Positions 27,491 to 36,061 of a stretch of 64,000 bases of DNA are shown piece after piece. The stretch comes from Ampullimonas aquatilis (GTDB taxonomy: Bacteria > Pseudomonadota > Gammaproteobacteria > Burkholderiales > Burkholderiaceae_D). Position 1 is the first letter of the stretch. Every line of letters begins with the position of its first letter. The DNA is taken from NCBI RefSeq assembly GCF_049675895.1, contig NZ_CP183834.1, positions 3,410,001-3,474,000 on the forward strand, read 5' to 3'. The notes beneath the pieces were generated by a model. It was given only the letters and a program-made list of their open reading frames with translations, was not told the origin of the DNA and ran no database searches. The position numbers and the translations under genes were made by a program.

Positions 27491-28225
27491 ATGATGAGCC
27501 TTCCTTCACTGAGCCATTTAGGTTTAAGCCTGATTGCTGGCAGCCTGACGACGCTGTCACCCTGTGTGTTTCCACTGCTGCCCCTGGTAGTGGGCGGGGC
27601 GGTGCAAGCCAACCGGCTGGCACCTTTGGCGATGGGTGCAGGGATGGCGATTTCTTTTGCGCTGATTGGTCTGGTGTTGGGCGCGCTCGGCCCCGCCTTG
27701 GGGATTGATAGCGACACAATCCGTATTGTCGGTGCCTGGCTGTTGATTGCCTTTGCGCTGACGATGTTGATACCGGCGCTGAATCAGCGCTTTACCAATC
27801 TGCTCAGCCCTTTGGCCAGTTCGGCCAATACGGCCTCGACCAAACTCGATGACGGCTCGCTGCTGGGTGCATTACTGCTCGGTGGTCTGCTGGGTTTGGT
27901 CTGGAGCCCATGTTCGGGTCCATTACTGGCTTCAGCCTTAACGCTGGTGGCCAGTGAAGGCGGTGCCTTACCCGGTGCGATTTTGCTCGGATTGTTTGGC
28001 GTGGGCGCGGCCATTCCGCTGGTACTGGTGGCTTATGCTTCGCGGCGCGCATCGGGCTTGCTGCGTGACTGGCTGATGACCCATATTGATTTCATCAAGA
28101 AAGCCTTTGGGGTGTTATTACTGCTGGTTGGCGTAGCGATATTGAGTGGTGGCGACAAACTCGTCGAAACTTTTTTTGTGCAGCACTTACCGGAAAGCTG
28201 GGTCAATCTGACGACGGGCATTTAA
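27491..28225 (+). CDS. CcdA/DsbD-type membrane electron transporter
   Basis: This 244-residue inner-membrane protein has about six helices and two conserved half-site cysteines: SPCVFPLLPLVVGGAV in helix 1 and WSPCSGPLLASALTL in helix 4. These form the redox pair that carries reducing equivalents across the membrane. The start is ATG 27491 or 27494, with TTG 27488 less likely. It is coupled to the exported thioredoxin gene. Cytochrome c maturation genes are not nearby, so a general periplasmic reductase role is as likely as heme delivery. Confidence 0.87.
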   Translation: MMSLPSLSHLGLSLIAGSLTTLSPCVFPLLPLVVGGAVQANRLAPLAMGAGMAISFALIGLVLGALGPALGIDSDTIRIVGAWLLIAFALTMLIPALNQRFTNLLSPLASSANTASTKLDDGSLLGALLLGGLLGLVWSPCSGPLLASALTLVASEGGALPGAILLGLFGVGAAIPLVLVAYASRRASGLLRDWLMTHIDFIKKAFGVLLLLVGVAILSGGDKLVETFFVQHLPESWVNLTTGI

Positions 28226-28322
28226 GGTCAGACAAGGTCGGTTTGACGGGCTATTGCGGGACAAGGGTATCTGGGCTGACAATGCGTACTACTTTTTGCT
28301 CTGCCCCTTTTGATTGCCCGTC

Positions 28323-29528
28323 ATGAACCCTGCTGACAACCAAGCTAGTCAACCAACCGCCAAGACCAAAATCCACCCCACGGTATGGGCACTGGGCTTT
28401 GTCAGCATGCTGATGGATATTTCATCGGAAATGGTGCACGGCCTGTTACCTTTGTTTATGGTGAATGTATTGGGCACCAGTACCTTGATGGTGGGGTTGA
28501 TTGAAGGTGTGGCCGAAGCGACGGCGCTGATTGTGAAAGTGTTTTCCGGCGCACTCAGCGACTACCTGGGCAAGCGCAAAGGCCTGGCCTTGTTGGGTTA
28601 TGGCATGGCCGCCGTGGTCAAGCCGCTATTTGCGCTGGCTACCTCCAGCGGCATGGTATTGACGGCACGGATGGTGGACCGCGTTGGCAAAGGCATTCGC
28701 GGTGCGCCGCGCGATGCCTTGATTGCCGATGTCACCCCAGCCGAGCAACGCGGTGCGGCTTATGGTCTGCGCCAATCACTTGACACCATTGGTGCGTTTA
28801 CCGGCCCATTGTTGGCAGTAGGCTTGATGCTGCTTTGGCATGATAACTATCGCGCCGTATTTTGGGTGGCAGTGATTCCCGGCATATTGTCGGCGCTGCT
28901 GTTATGGGCCTGGGTACGTGAACCCACTGACATTCAACGCAAATCACAGGGCAACCCCATCACCCGCACCAACTTGCAACGACTGGGCAAGCCCTATTGG
29001 TGGGTGGTGATCATCGGTGCCGTCTTTACGCTGGCGCGCTTTAGCGAAGCCTTTCTGGTCTTGCGTGCGCAACAAAGCGGCGTAGCCGTGGCCTTAGTGC
29101 CATTGGTGATGGTGGCGATGAATATCATCTACGCAGCCACCGCCTATCCCTTTGGCAAGCTGTCTGATCACATGAGCCACAGTACCTTGCTGATATTGGG
29201 CTTGCTGGTGTTGATTGCGGCCGATTTTGTTTTGGCCAGCAGCAACCATTGGACGGTGATCCTGGCTGGTGTGGCGCTCTGGGGTGTTCATATGGGCATG
29301 ACACAAGGCTTGCTGTCTGCGATGATTGCCCACACCGCCCCGGCCGATTTACGCGGCACGGCCTTTGGCATGTTTAATCTGGTGAGCGGCATTGCCATGT
29401 TGATAGCCAGCACGCTGGCAGGCTTATTGTGGGATGTCTATGGCGCAGCCATGACGTTTTATGCGGGTGCCGCGTTTTGTGGTGTGGCGGTGCTGGCCTT
29501 GCTATTGCATCGTCAACCACGAGTTTGA
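28323..29528 (+). CDS. MFS transporter
   Basis: This 401-residue transporter has about 12 predicted helices. Family motifs include the loop 2-3 pattern GALSDYLGKRKGLALLGYG and DRVGKGIRGAPRDALIAD. The latter is typical of a group of MFS proteins annotated only as multidrug or metabolite transporters. The substrate cannot be inferred. There is no clear ribosome binding site at the ATG (28323). It lies 97 bases after the CcdA gene. Confidence 0.88.
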   Translation: MNPADNQASQPTAKTKIHPTVWALGFVSMLMDISSEMVHGLLPLFMVNVLGTSTLMVGLIEGVAEATALIVKVFSGALSDYLGKRKGLALLGYGMAAVVKPLFALATSSGMVLTARMVDRVGKGIRGAPRDALIADVTPAEQRGAAYGLRQSLDTIGAFTGPLLAVGLMLLWHDNYRAVFWVAVIPGILSALLLWAWVREPTDIQRKSQGNPITRTNLQRLGKPYWWVVIIGAVFTLARFSEAFLVLRAQQSGVAVALVPLVMVAMNIIYAATAYPFGKLSDHMSHSTLLILGLLVLIAADFVLASSNHWTVILAGVALWGVHMGMTQGLLSAMIAHTAPADLRGTAFGMFNLVSGIAMLIASTLAGLLWDVYGAAMTFYAGAAFCGVAVLALLLHRQPRV

Positions 29529-29534
29529 TGAATT

Positions 29535-29549
29535 GTCATTGACAATGAC
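29535..29549. other. 15-bp perfect palindrome
   Basis: GTCATTG-A-CAATGAC lies 6 bases after the MFS stop. There is no T-run, so a terminator is unlikely; it may be a protein-binding site or a short mRNA 3' hairpin. Confidence 0.45.
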
Positions 29550-29728
29550 TTGCAAGACTAAAAAATTCAAATATTGAATATTGATAATGTTTATAACGTT
29601 GTTGGCCATTAATGCCGTTGAATTTTTTATTGGCGCAATTGATGGTGCTGCTCTGTCATCAAAGCAAACATGACCACACTTATTTTGTACATCGCCCAGC
29701 ACCTATTAAACCCCCGCCAATTCAGCTT

Positions 29729-29759
29729 TTGCGATGAATAATCGCAAGCACTGTATAAT
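29729..29759 (+). promoter_or_regulatory. Probable rhlE promoter with an internal inverted repeat
   Basis: A perfect TATAAT (29754-29759) lies 19 bases after TTGCGA (29729-29734). The spacer holds the inverted repeat GCGAT / ATCGC, which could be an operator. This would give a leader of about 155 bases before the rhlE start. Confidence 0.5.
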
Positions 29760-29870
29760 CCGTTTTCCTGCCTATACGCATTTACTGCAGCAATCACAGC
29801 ATTTGCATTCAATCAAGTTGTACCTGCCTGATGTTTGGCCTTGCGCTGTTTGGCCCTTTTTAAGTTTGCT

Positions 29871-29893
29871 TTCTTGCCCGCTGCAGGCAAGAA
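29871..29893 (+). promoter_or_regulatory. Leader hairpin upstream of rhlE
   Basis: A perfect 8-bp stem, TTCTTGCC / GGCAAGAA, with a 7-base loop lies 28 bases before the rhlE start codon. Long structured 5' leaders are typical of cold-regulated DEAD-box helicase mRNAs, so this hairpin may affect translation or decay. Confidence 0.5.
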
Positions 29894-29921
29894 TCTGGCA
29901 ACAATATTTCAAGAAAAATCT

Positions 29922-31337
29922 ATGTCATTTTCCAATCTCGGCTTAGCTGAGGAAATCGTCCGTGCTGTGACCGAACAAGGTTACGAGCAACCTACCCCAA
30001 TTCAGGCGCAAGCCATTCCGGCCATTTTGAGTGGCGGTGATTTGCTGGCGGGCGCCCAAACCGGCACCGGCAAGACCGCCGGTTTTACTCTCCCCATCCT
30101 GCATCGCCTGTTTACCCACAAGGTGCCGGGCAACGCCAATGGCCGCAAACCGCTGCGCGCGCTGATCCTTACTCCAACCCGTGAACTGGCAGCGCAGGTA
30201 GAAGAAAGCGTTAAACAATACGGCAAGTACACCAATCAAAAATCGATGGTGATGTTTGGTGGTGTGGGCATCAACCCGCAAATTACCGGGCTCAAACGCG
30301 GCGTGGATATTCTGGTTGCCACGCCAGGCCGCCTGCTGGACCATCATCAGCAAGGCACGGTGGATTTATCGCGGATTGAAATTTTGGTGCTCGATGAAGC
30401 CGATCGCATGCTCGATATGGGCTTTGTGAAAGACATCCGTCGCATCCTGGCCCTACTACCTAAAAATCGTCAAAACCTGTTGTTCTCCGCAACTTTTTCC
30501 GAAGAGATCAAACTGCTGGCGGACGGGCTGCTCAACAAACCTGCGATGATTGAAGTCGCACGGCGCAACTCAACCGTGGAAGTGATTGAACAAACCGTTT
30601 ATCCGGTTGATCGCAATCGCAAACAGGCATTGCTCACCCATTTGATTCGTGAGCACAACTGGTTTCAGGTGCTGGTCTTCACGCGCACCAAACATGGTGC
30701 CAACAAAGTGGCCGAGCTGCTGGAAGCCAGTGGCATCAAGGCGCTGGCGATTCATGGCAACAAGAGTCAGTCGGCGCGCACTCGGGCACTGTCCGAATTT
30801 AAAAGCAATACACTGCAAGTATTGGTGGCGACCGATATTGCCGCCCGCGGCATTGATATTGACCAACTGCCGCACGTCGTCAATTTTGACCTGCCCAATG
30901 TGCCCGAAGATTATGTGCACCGCATTGGTCGTACTGGCCGCGCTGGCGCAACGGGTGAAGCAGTTTCACTGGTTTGCGTGGATGAGCATGATCTGCTGCG
31001 CGATATTGAACGTTTAATTAAACGCAGCCTGCCCAAAAAAGTAGTGGCAGGTTTTGAGCCTGACCCCAACGCCAAACCCGAGCCGATTCAAAAACCGCGC
31101 AGTGGCGCACCCCGTCAAGGCGCTGGCCAACGTCGCGGCAGCAGCGATGGACAAGGTGGTCGTGAAGGTGCTCAAAAAAGCGGCGGCAATGGCAGCGCAC
31201 CTTCGCGCAGTGGCGGCGTACAAGCCCAACGTGCCCCGGCTGCGAAAAAAAGCTACGGCCCACGCCCTGCTTCATCGCGTCCAACTGCAACTGGTAATAA
31301 ACCGCCCATGCATCGCAGCGGTGGTCGTGGTCGCTAA
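29922..31337 (+). CDS. rhlE: DEAD-box RNA helicase RhlE
   Basis: This ATP-dependent RNA helicase acts in ribosome assembly and RNA turnover. The 471-residue protein has the Q motif (GYEQPTPIQ), Walker A AQTGTGKT, DEAD, SAT (FSATF), ARGIDIDQLPHVVNFD and HRIGRTGR. A C-terminal basic tail of about 95 residues, rich in Arg, Gly, Ser and Gln, is typical of RhlE. The start at 29922 fits the family; the frame upstream is open for 29 codons but falls in the leader. A terminator-like hairpin follows the stop. Confidence 0.93.
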   Translation: MSFSNLGLAEEIVRAVTEQGYEQPTPIQAQAIPAILSGGDLLAGAQTGTGKTAGFTLPILHRLFTHKVPGNANGRKPLRALILTPTRELAAQVEESVKQYGKYTNQKSMVMFGGVGINPQITGLKRGVDILVATPGRLLDHHQQGTVDLSRIEILVLDEADRMLDMGFVKDIRRILALLPKNRQNLLFSATFSEEIKLLADGLLNKPAMIEVARRNSTVEVIEQTVYPVDRNRKQALLTHLIREHNWFQVLVFTRTKHGANKVAELLEASGIKALAIHGNKSQSARTRALSEFKSNTLQVLVATDIAARGIDIDQLPHVVNFDLPNVPEDYVHRIGRTGRAGATGEAVSLVCVDEHDLLRDIERLIKRSLPKKVVAGFEPDPNAKPEPIQKPRSGAPRQGAGQRRGSSDGQGGREGAQKSGGNGSAPSRSGGVQAQRAPAAKKSYGPRPASSRPTATGNKPPMHRSGGRGR

Positions 31338-31385
31338 ATCAGACGTTCATCTGCAGTGGCCAAAAGCACTACATAACGACTTATT

Positions 31386-31463
31386 GATGGGTGTATGGCC
31401 TAAATTTAAGCCGTTAAGTCGATAAATAAAGGGGCTGTAAATATACAGATGGTTAGTATATTT
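31386..31463 (+). repeat. Dispersed ~72-bp intergenic element, copy 5
   Basis: GGTGTATG, an AGTCG variant of the core at the 27-base offset, ATATAC, and AGTATATT 38 bases after the core. Its right half is built into a long hairpin. It lies between rhlE and a convergent small membrane gene. Confidence 0.8.
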
Positions 31464-31475
31464 ACAGCCCCTGTT
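31431..31475. terminator. Long perfect hairpin in repeat copy 5, likely terminator
   Basis: A 16-bp perfect stem (GGGGCTGTAAATATAC / GTATATTTACAGCCCC) with a 9-base loop is followed by TGTTGTTTT. It lies between the convergent rhlE gene and the membrane-protein gene, and its arms include the conserved right end of the dispersed element. Confidence 0.75.
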
Positions 31476-31590
31476 GTTTTGGGCCTGACCGGCCAATTAA
31501 TAGCAGTCCATCTTTACATCCCACTAACCAAGTACCGCCTTGTTCTGCTGCAGCGATTAACCACCGTTGCCGACACAACTACGCTACTAC

Positions 31591-31959
31591 CTACTCGCTT
31601 TCTTCCGGGTGTTCTTTGGCAAAGCGACGCTCAGCCGCACTCAGATGACCAATCAAAACATGTGAGATGACATTGATACCAATCCCGCCAAACATGGCCG
31701 GGACAATATACAAGGCAATGGTGAGTTCCGAAACAAACACCGAATCGTCGGCCAAGGAAACCGTGTGCTTGGCCAGATTGGCCAGACTTTGCAGCAGATA
31801 GAAATCCAAACCCGCAATCGCCACCAAGGCCAAACCAAAACAAAAAACACTACGCCGCGAAATGGCCCGCTTGAGCATCAGCACGCCATAAATACCAAAT
31901 GGAATGAAGATGGAAAAGGCAATGAGCAACCAGAATTTGATTTCGGTGAAGACGGTCAT
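31591..31959 (-). CDS. Small integral membrane protein of unknown function
   Basis: This 122-residue protein has three clear hydrophobic helices (FWLLIAFSIFIPFGIYGVLM, VFCFGLALVAIAGLDFYLL, IALYIVPAMFGGIGINVISH) and a charged C-terminal tail (AAERRFAKEHPEESE). I do not recognise the family. The start at 31959 (MTVFTEIKF) is preferred to an upstream frame extension. Confidence 0.6.
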   Translation of the reverse strand: MTVFTEIKFWLLIAFSIFIPFGIYGVLMLKRAISRRSVFCFGLALVAIAGLDFYLLQSLANLAKHTVSLADDSVFVSELTIALYIVPAMFGGIGINVISHVLIGHLSAAERRFAKEHPEESE

Positions 31960-32115
31960 GATTGAACCAATATATTCAAATTTACAACTTGGTAGAAATA
32001 GCAACCTAAGCTGCATTTCACTGCCTCACCAATCATTACTCAAGACCTTCACCTATAAAAATAACCGAACTACTTTAATTCACATCACCCTAATAAGTGA
32101 AATTTAAACACCACA

Positions 32116-33558
32116 TCACCCCAACCTCTTCTTCAACAACTCATTGACCTGTTGCGGGTTGGCTTTGCCTTTGGTGGCTTTCATCGCCTGGCCGACCAGG
32201 GCTTGGAAGGCTTTGTCTTTGCCGGCCTTGAATTCGTCGACGGATTTTTGGTTGACGGCGAGGACTTCGTCGATGATTTTTTCGAGCGCGCCGACGTCGG
32301 AAATTTGCTTTAAGCCTTTGGCTTCGATGATGTCATCGGCGATGCCGTCTTTATCGGACCTGGCTTCCCACATGGCAGTAAAGACTTCTTTGGCGATTTT
32401 GTTGTTGATGGTGCCATCGACAATACGCTGCAGGAGCACTGCCAACTGATTGGCGTTGACGGGGCAGGCATCAATTTCGACCGCCTCACGATTGAGTTGC
32501 GAAGCGACGTCACCCATGAGCCAGTTGGCCGCAGTCTTGGCGTTGGCCTGACCCAGCTTGGCAACCACGGCTTCAAAGTAGGCCGAGAGTGCCTTGGTGG
32601 CGGTGAGGATGCTGGCATCATATTTGGACAAGCCGTATTGCGCGATGAAGCGTGCCTGCATGGCGGCGGGCAGCTCGGGCATGGTGGCTTTGACGCGCGC
32701 AATCCAGGCGGCATCAATCACCAGCGGCAAGAGGTCGGGGTCGGGGAAGTAGCGGTAATCCTGCGCGTCTTCTTTGCTGCGCATGGAGCGGGTTTCTTTT
32801 TTGTCGGGGTCATACAGGCGGGTTTCCTGGACAACTTTGCCGCCGTCTTCAATCAGCTCAATCTGGCGACGCACTTCGTAATTGATGGCTTCTTCCATGA
32901 AGCGGAAGGAGTTGAGGTTTTTGATTTCGCAACGGGTGCCAAAAGGTTCGCCCGGACGGCGTACCGATACGTTGGCATCGCAACGGAACGAGCCTTCCTG
33001 CATATTGCCATCGCAAATACCAATCCACACCACCAGGGAGTGCAAGGCTTTGGCATACGCCACTGCTTCGGCGGCGCTGCGCATATCAGGCTCGGTCACG
33101 ATTTCCAGCAAGGGTGTACCGGCACGGTTAAGGTCGATGCCGGTCATGCCTTGGTAGTCTTCGTGCAGGCTTTTACCGGCGTCTTCTTCCAGATGGGCGC
33201 GCGTCAGTTGCACCGTTTTTTCTTCTTCACCGAGCATGAAGCTGAGTGTGCCACCTTGCACGACAGGGATTTCAAACTGGCTGATTTGATACGCCTTGGG
33301 CAAGTCGGGATAAAAGTAATTTTTGCGGGCAAAGATGCTGCGCGGTGCAATCGTGGCACCAATCGCCAGACCAAACTGGATGGCACGCTCGACCGCACCC
33401 TTGTTCATCACGGGCAAGGCGCCGGGCAAGGCCAGATCAATCGGCGCAGTTTGGGTATTGGGCGCAGCACCAAAGGCAATCGGCGCGCCGCTAAAAATTT
33501 TGGATTGGGTCGTGAGCTGTGTGTGTGTCTCAAGACCGATAACAACTTCCCATGCCAT
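32116..33558 (-). CDS. gatB: Aspartyl/glutamyl-tRNA amidotransferase subunit B
   Basis: GatB is the tRNA-binding and kinase subunit of the GatCAB complex, which amidates Glu-tRNA(Gln) and Asp-tRNA(Asn). The 480-residue protein begins MAWEVVIGLETHTQL and contains the ARKNYFYPDLPKAYQISQ and DLNRAGTPLLEIVTEPD motifs, followed by the helical tail domain. The start at 33558 has the ribosome binding site aaggaaat. It is third in the gatC–gatA–gatB set but separated from gatA by 214 bases holding a copy of the dispersed element. Confidence 0.96.
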   Translation of the reverse strand: MAWEVVIGLETHTQLTTQSKIFSGAPIAFGAAPNTQTAPIDLALPGALPVMNKGAVERAIQFGLAIGATIAPRSIFARKNYFYPDLPKAYQISQFEIPVVQGGTLSFMLGEEEKTVQLTRAHLEEDAGKSLHEDYQGMTGIDLNRAGTPLLEIVTEPDMRSAAEAVAYAKALHSLVVWIGICDGNMQEGSFRCDANVSVRRPGEPFGTRCEIKNLNSFRFMEEAINYEVRRQIELIEDGGKVVQETRLYDPDKKETRSMRSKEDAQDYRYFPDPDLLPLVIDAAWIARVKATMPELPAAMQARFIAQYGLSKYDASILTATKALSAYFEAVVAKLGQANAKTAANWLMGDVASQLNREAVEIDACPVNANQLAVLLQRIVDGTINNKIAKEVFTAMWEARSDKDGIADDIIEAKGLKQISDVGALEKIIDEVLAVNQKSVDEFKAGKDKAFQALVGQAMKATKGKANPQQVNELLKKRLG

Positions 33559-33600
33559 GCTATTTCCTTTATTCATTCAACATCAAAGGCAAAATCCAAA

Positions 33601-33630
33601 CACCTCATCACAAAGACACCAAGAACATCC
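33601..33630 (+). repeat. CACAAAGACACCAAG-type dispersed repeat
   Basis: CTCATCACAAAGACACCAAG matches the copies at 21245 and 21464. It lies just upstream of gatB. Confidence 0.45.
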
Positions 33631-33647
33631 GACAAGTTCATTTGCAA

Positions 33648-33724
33648 AATATATACTTCCCACCGGTATTTTTATAGAGGCAATATATACGTACTATATG
33701 AACTAAAATTTACCTATACTCCTT
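33648..33724 (-). repeat. Dispersed ~72-bp intergenic element, copy 6
   Basis: Read on the minus strand: AAGGAGTATAGG, an AGTAC core variant at the 27-base offset, AAATAC, and AGTATAT 38 bases after the core. It lies between gatA and gatB, in the same direction as both. Confidence 0.88.
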
Positions 33725-33772
33725 ATAAATTGTCTTTTTGGTGAGTTTTACGTTGTGATGGTCACGCTTTTA

Positions 33773-35248
33773 TTAGGCTGATTCCGGCATCTTCGCGTGC
33801 CAGTCAGTCGCCTGCTGGAAGGCATGCGCCACTTGCAACATCCGGGCTTCATCAAAGTAGTTGCCGATGATCTGCAAACCCACCGGCCGACCTTTATCAC
33901 CAAAGCCCACCGGAATGCTCATACCGGGCAAACCAGCCAGGTTGGTCGACAGGGTGTAGATATCAGCCAGGTACATTTTGAGCGGATCATTATCGAGCTT
34001 GCCGATGTCCCAGGCGACGGCCGGCGACACTGGCCCCATGATGACGTCACACTGGGTAAAGGCGTTGGCAAAATCCTGGGCGATGATGCGACGGATCCGT
34101 TGTGCCTGCAAATAGTAGGCATCGTAATAACCATGCGACAGCACATAGGCGCCCACCAGAATCCGACGTTTGACCTCCCAGCCAAAACCTTCGGCGCGGG
34201 TCTTTTTGTACATATCGTTCAAGTCTTTGTACTCTGCTGCGCGATGACCATAACGCACGCCATCAAAGCGCGACAAGTTACTGGACGCCTCGGCTGGCGC
34301 AATCACGTAATACACCGGAATTGACAGCTCGGTTTTGGGTAATGAAATTTCAACGATGGTGGCGCCCAGTGTTTGATATTGCTGAATGGCCGCATCAACG
34401 GCGGCGCGCACATCCGCTGCCAAGCCTTCACCAAAAAACTCTTTGGGCAAACCAATTCGCAAGCCTTTAAGTGGTTGAGCGGCGGGCGCATCAGCCAGCG
34501 GCTGGCCGAGCAGACACGTATAGTCTTCATTGTCTTTTTCAAGACTGGTGGAATCGTTGGCATCAAAGCCAGCCATGGCGTTGAGCAACAAGGCGCAATC
34601 TTCCGCGGTTTGCGCCATGGGGCCACCCTGATCGAGGCTGGATGCATAGGCAATCATGCCGTAGCGCGACACCTTGCCATAAGTGGGCTTGATACCTGTG
34701 ATACCGCACAACGAAGACGGTTGGCGAATCGAGCCACCGGTATCCGTTCCCGTTGCAGCAGGAATCAGCCGTGCCGCCACCGCTGCCGCAGAGCCACCCG
34801 ATGAGCCACCAGGCACCGCCAGTTTGTCCCACGGATTTTTGACCACGCCAAAATAGGAGTGCTCGTTGGAAGAGCCCATCGCAAATTCGTCGCAATTGAG
34901 TTTGCCAAGGGTGACCATGCCGGCATCGCCCAGCTTGCTGACAACCGCAGCATCAAACGGGCTGACGTAGTCGGCCAGCATTTTGGAGCCCGCGGTGGAG
35001 CGAAAATCCTTGGTCACAAAGATATCTTTATGCCCCAGCGGAATGCCCGTCAGTACGCCCGCCTGGCCTTGGGCAATCCGGGCATCGGCCGCCTTGGCCT
35101 GCGCCAGGGACACTTCAGGATTGGTATCAATAAATGCGTTCAAGTCGCTGGACTGAATTCGCTTTAAATACAGCTCGGCCAATTCAACTGCTGAAATTTC
35201 TTTGCTTTGCAGCGCCTGTGACAGCGCCTTGAGTGTTTTGTTGTACAT
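33773..35248 (-). CDS. gatA: Aspartyl/glutamyl-tRNA amidotransferase subunit A
   Basis: GatA is the glutaminase/amidase subunit that provides ammonia within GatCAB. The 491-residue protein is a classic amidase-signature enzyme. The Ser-cisSer-Lys triad is visible: Lys in GIPLGHKDIF, the Gly/Ser-rich signature PGGSSGGSAAAVAA and the Ser in TGTDTGGSIRQPS. It starts 8 bases after gatC and is cotranscribed with it. Confidence 0.96.
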   Translation of the reverse strand: MYNKTLKALSQALQSKEISAVELAELYLKRIQSSDLNAFIDTNPEVSLAQAKAADARIAQGQAGVLTGIPLGHKDIFVTKDFRSTAGSKMLADYVSPFDAAVVSKLGDAGMVTLGKLNCDEFAMGSSNEHSYFGVVKNPWDKLAVPGGSSGGSAAAVAARLIPAATGTDTGGSIRQPSSLCGITGIKPTYGKVSRYGMIAYASSLDQGGPMAQTAEDCALLLNAMAGFDANDSTSLEKDNEDYTCLLGQPLADAPAAQPLKGLRIGLPKEFFGEGLAADVRAAVDAAIQQYQTLGATIVEISLPKTELSIPVYYVIAPAEASSNLSRFDGVRYGHRAAEYKDLNDMYKKTRAEGFGWEVKRRILVGAYVLSHGYYDAYYLQAQRIRRIIAQDFANAFTQCDVIMGPVSPAVAWDIGKLDNDPLKMYLADIYTLSTNLAGLPGMSIPVGFGDKGRPVGLQIIGNYFDEARMLQVAHAFQQATDWHAKMPESA

Positions 35249-35256
35249 GGCCGCCC

Positions 35257-35556
35257 TTATTCAATCACTTTGGGAACCAGGTACAAACCATCTTGCACCG
35301 CCGGTGCTGGCTGCTGAAAGGCATCGCGCATATTGGGTTGCGTCGGTACGTCTTCGCGCAGGCGCAAGGCGACGGCCTGAATTTGTTCAATCGGGTGCGC
35401 CAATGGCACGATGCCGGTGGTATCCACGGCCTGAATCGCTTCGACGATGCCAAAGAATTCATTTAAGCGGGCCAGTGTTTCAGCGGCTTCGCTGTCGGAA
35501 ATATCGATACGCGCCAAATTGGCAATGCGTTTGACGTCGGTGAGTTGGAGCGACAT
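35257..35556 (-). CDS. gatC: Aspartyl/glutamyl-tRNA amidotransferase subunit C
   Basis: GatC is the small stabilising subunit of GatCAB. The 99-residue protein matches the family throughout: LQLTDVKRIANLARIDIS at the start and EDVPTQPNMRDAF towards the end. It leads the gatCAB operon and is divergent from the mreB side. Confidence 0.95.
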   Translation of the reverse strand: MSLQLTDVKRIANLARIDISDSEAAETLARLNEFFGIVEAIQAVDTTGIVPLAHPIEQIQAVALRLREDVPTQPNMRDAFQQPAPAVQDGLYLVPKVIE

Positions 35557-35589
35557 GACAATTCTTTTTAGAAAGGGTGATCAAAATAA

Positions 35590-35751
35590 ATGTCGGAGCA
35601 GACCAATAAGGCCAACCTGCAAGATATCAGTGTGCCAGAATAAGATGACATTGGCGTCTTGCACGCTGCTGGAGCAAATGCCCTGTCGGCAGCGCAAAAC
35701 TTGGTTTATCAGCAACACTCCCGGCAACTGAGCCAGTCACTGAGCGCTTAG
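35590..35751 (+). pseudogene. Small open frame broken by an in-frame TAA
   Basis: From the ATG at 35590 the frame reads MSEQTNKANLQDISVPE, stops at TAA (35641-35643), and continues in the same frame for 35 residues, ending NLVYQQHSRQLSQSLSA before TAG. The second half is rich in Ala, Gln and Asn and is helix-prone, loosely resembling the short RebB/'killing trait' family (pattern QN..Y/V.QQ). That resemblance is weak. It may be a decayed small gene in the gatC–mreB divergent region. Confidence 0.3.
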
Positions 35752-35766
35752 CCACGGCAGAAACAT

Positions 35767-35812
35767 GTGACAGAACGCAAAACCTCATGTGATACTTTAA
35801 TTATAAGGTATC
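35767..35812 (+). promoter_or_regulatory. Candidate mreB promoter with overlapping inverted repeat
   Basis: GTGACA (35767-35772), an 18-base spacer and an extended -10 TGTGATACT (hexamer 35791-35796) form a sigma-70-like promoter. GATACTT / AAGGTATC makes a near-perfect inverted repeat over the -10 (35791-35812), a possible operator. The leader to mreB would be about 260 bases; the rest of the 505-base gatC–mreB region shows nothing else I can name. Confidence 0.4.
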
Positions 35813-36061
35813 ATTGCAGGTTAATCGTGCAGTAAATATAGCGCTATCCGCCTCTTCAGAAGGTGAACAGCCGTTAAAGAGCACGATTGGGGTGTTATAA
35901 GCATGAGGTACGCTATGAGCCCACATCATTCCTTGTCGTACAGTTCTTCTGGCAGCCAAGTGTGCGCCGTGTGACACGAACCAAGAATCGGTGTGATCGT
36001 CAATATAGTCGGCCGGACATGATGCAGCCCATCATCGGCATTTCGGATTAACAGGACAATT

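Noticed and set aside
32497..33744. Long plus-strand frame (415 residues) opposite gatB
   Set aside because: It is an antisense shadow of gatB, rich in His/Gly/Phe with no recognisable domain.
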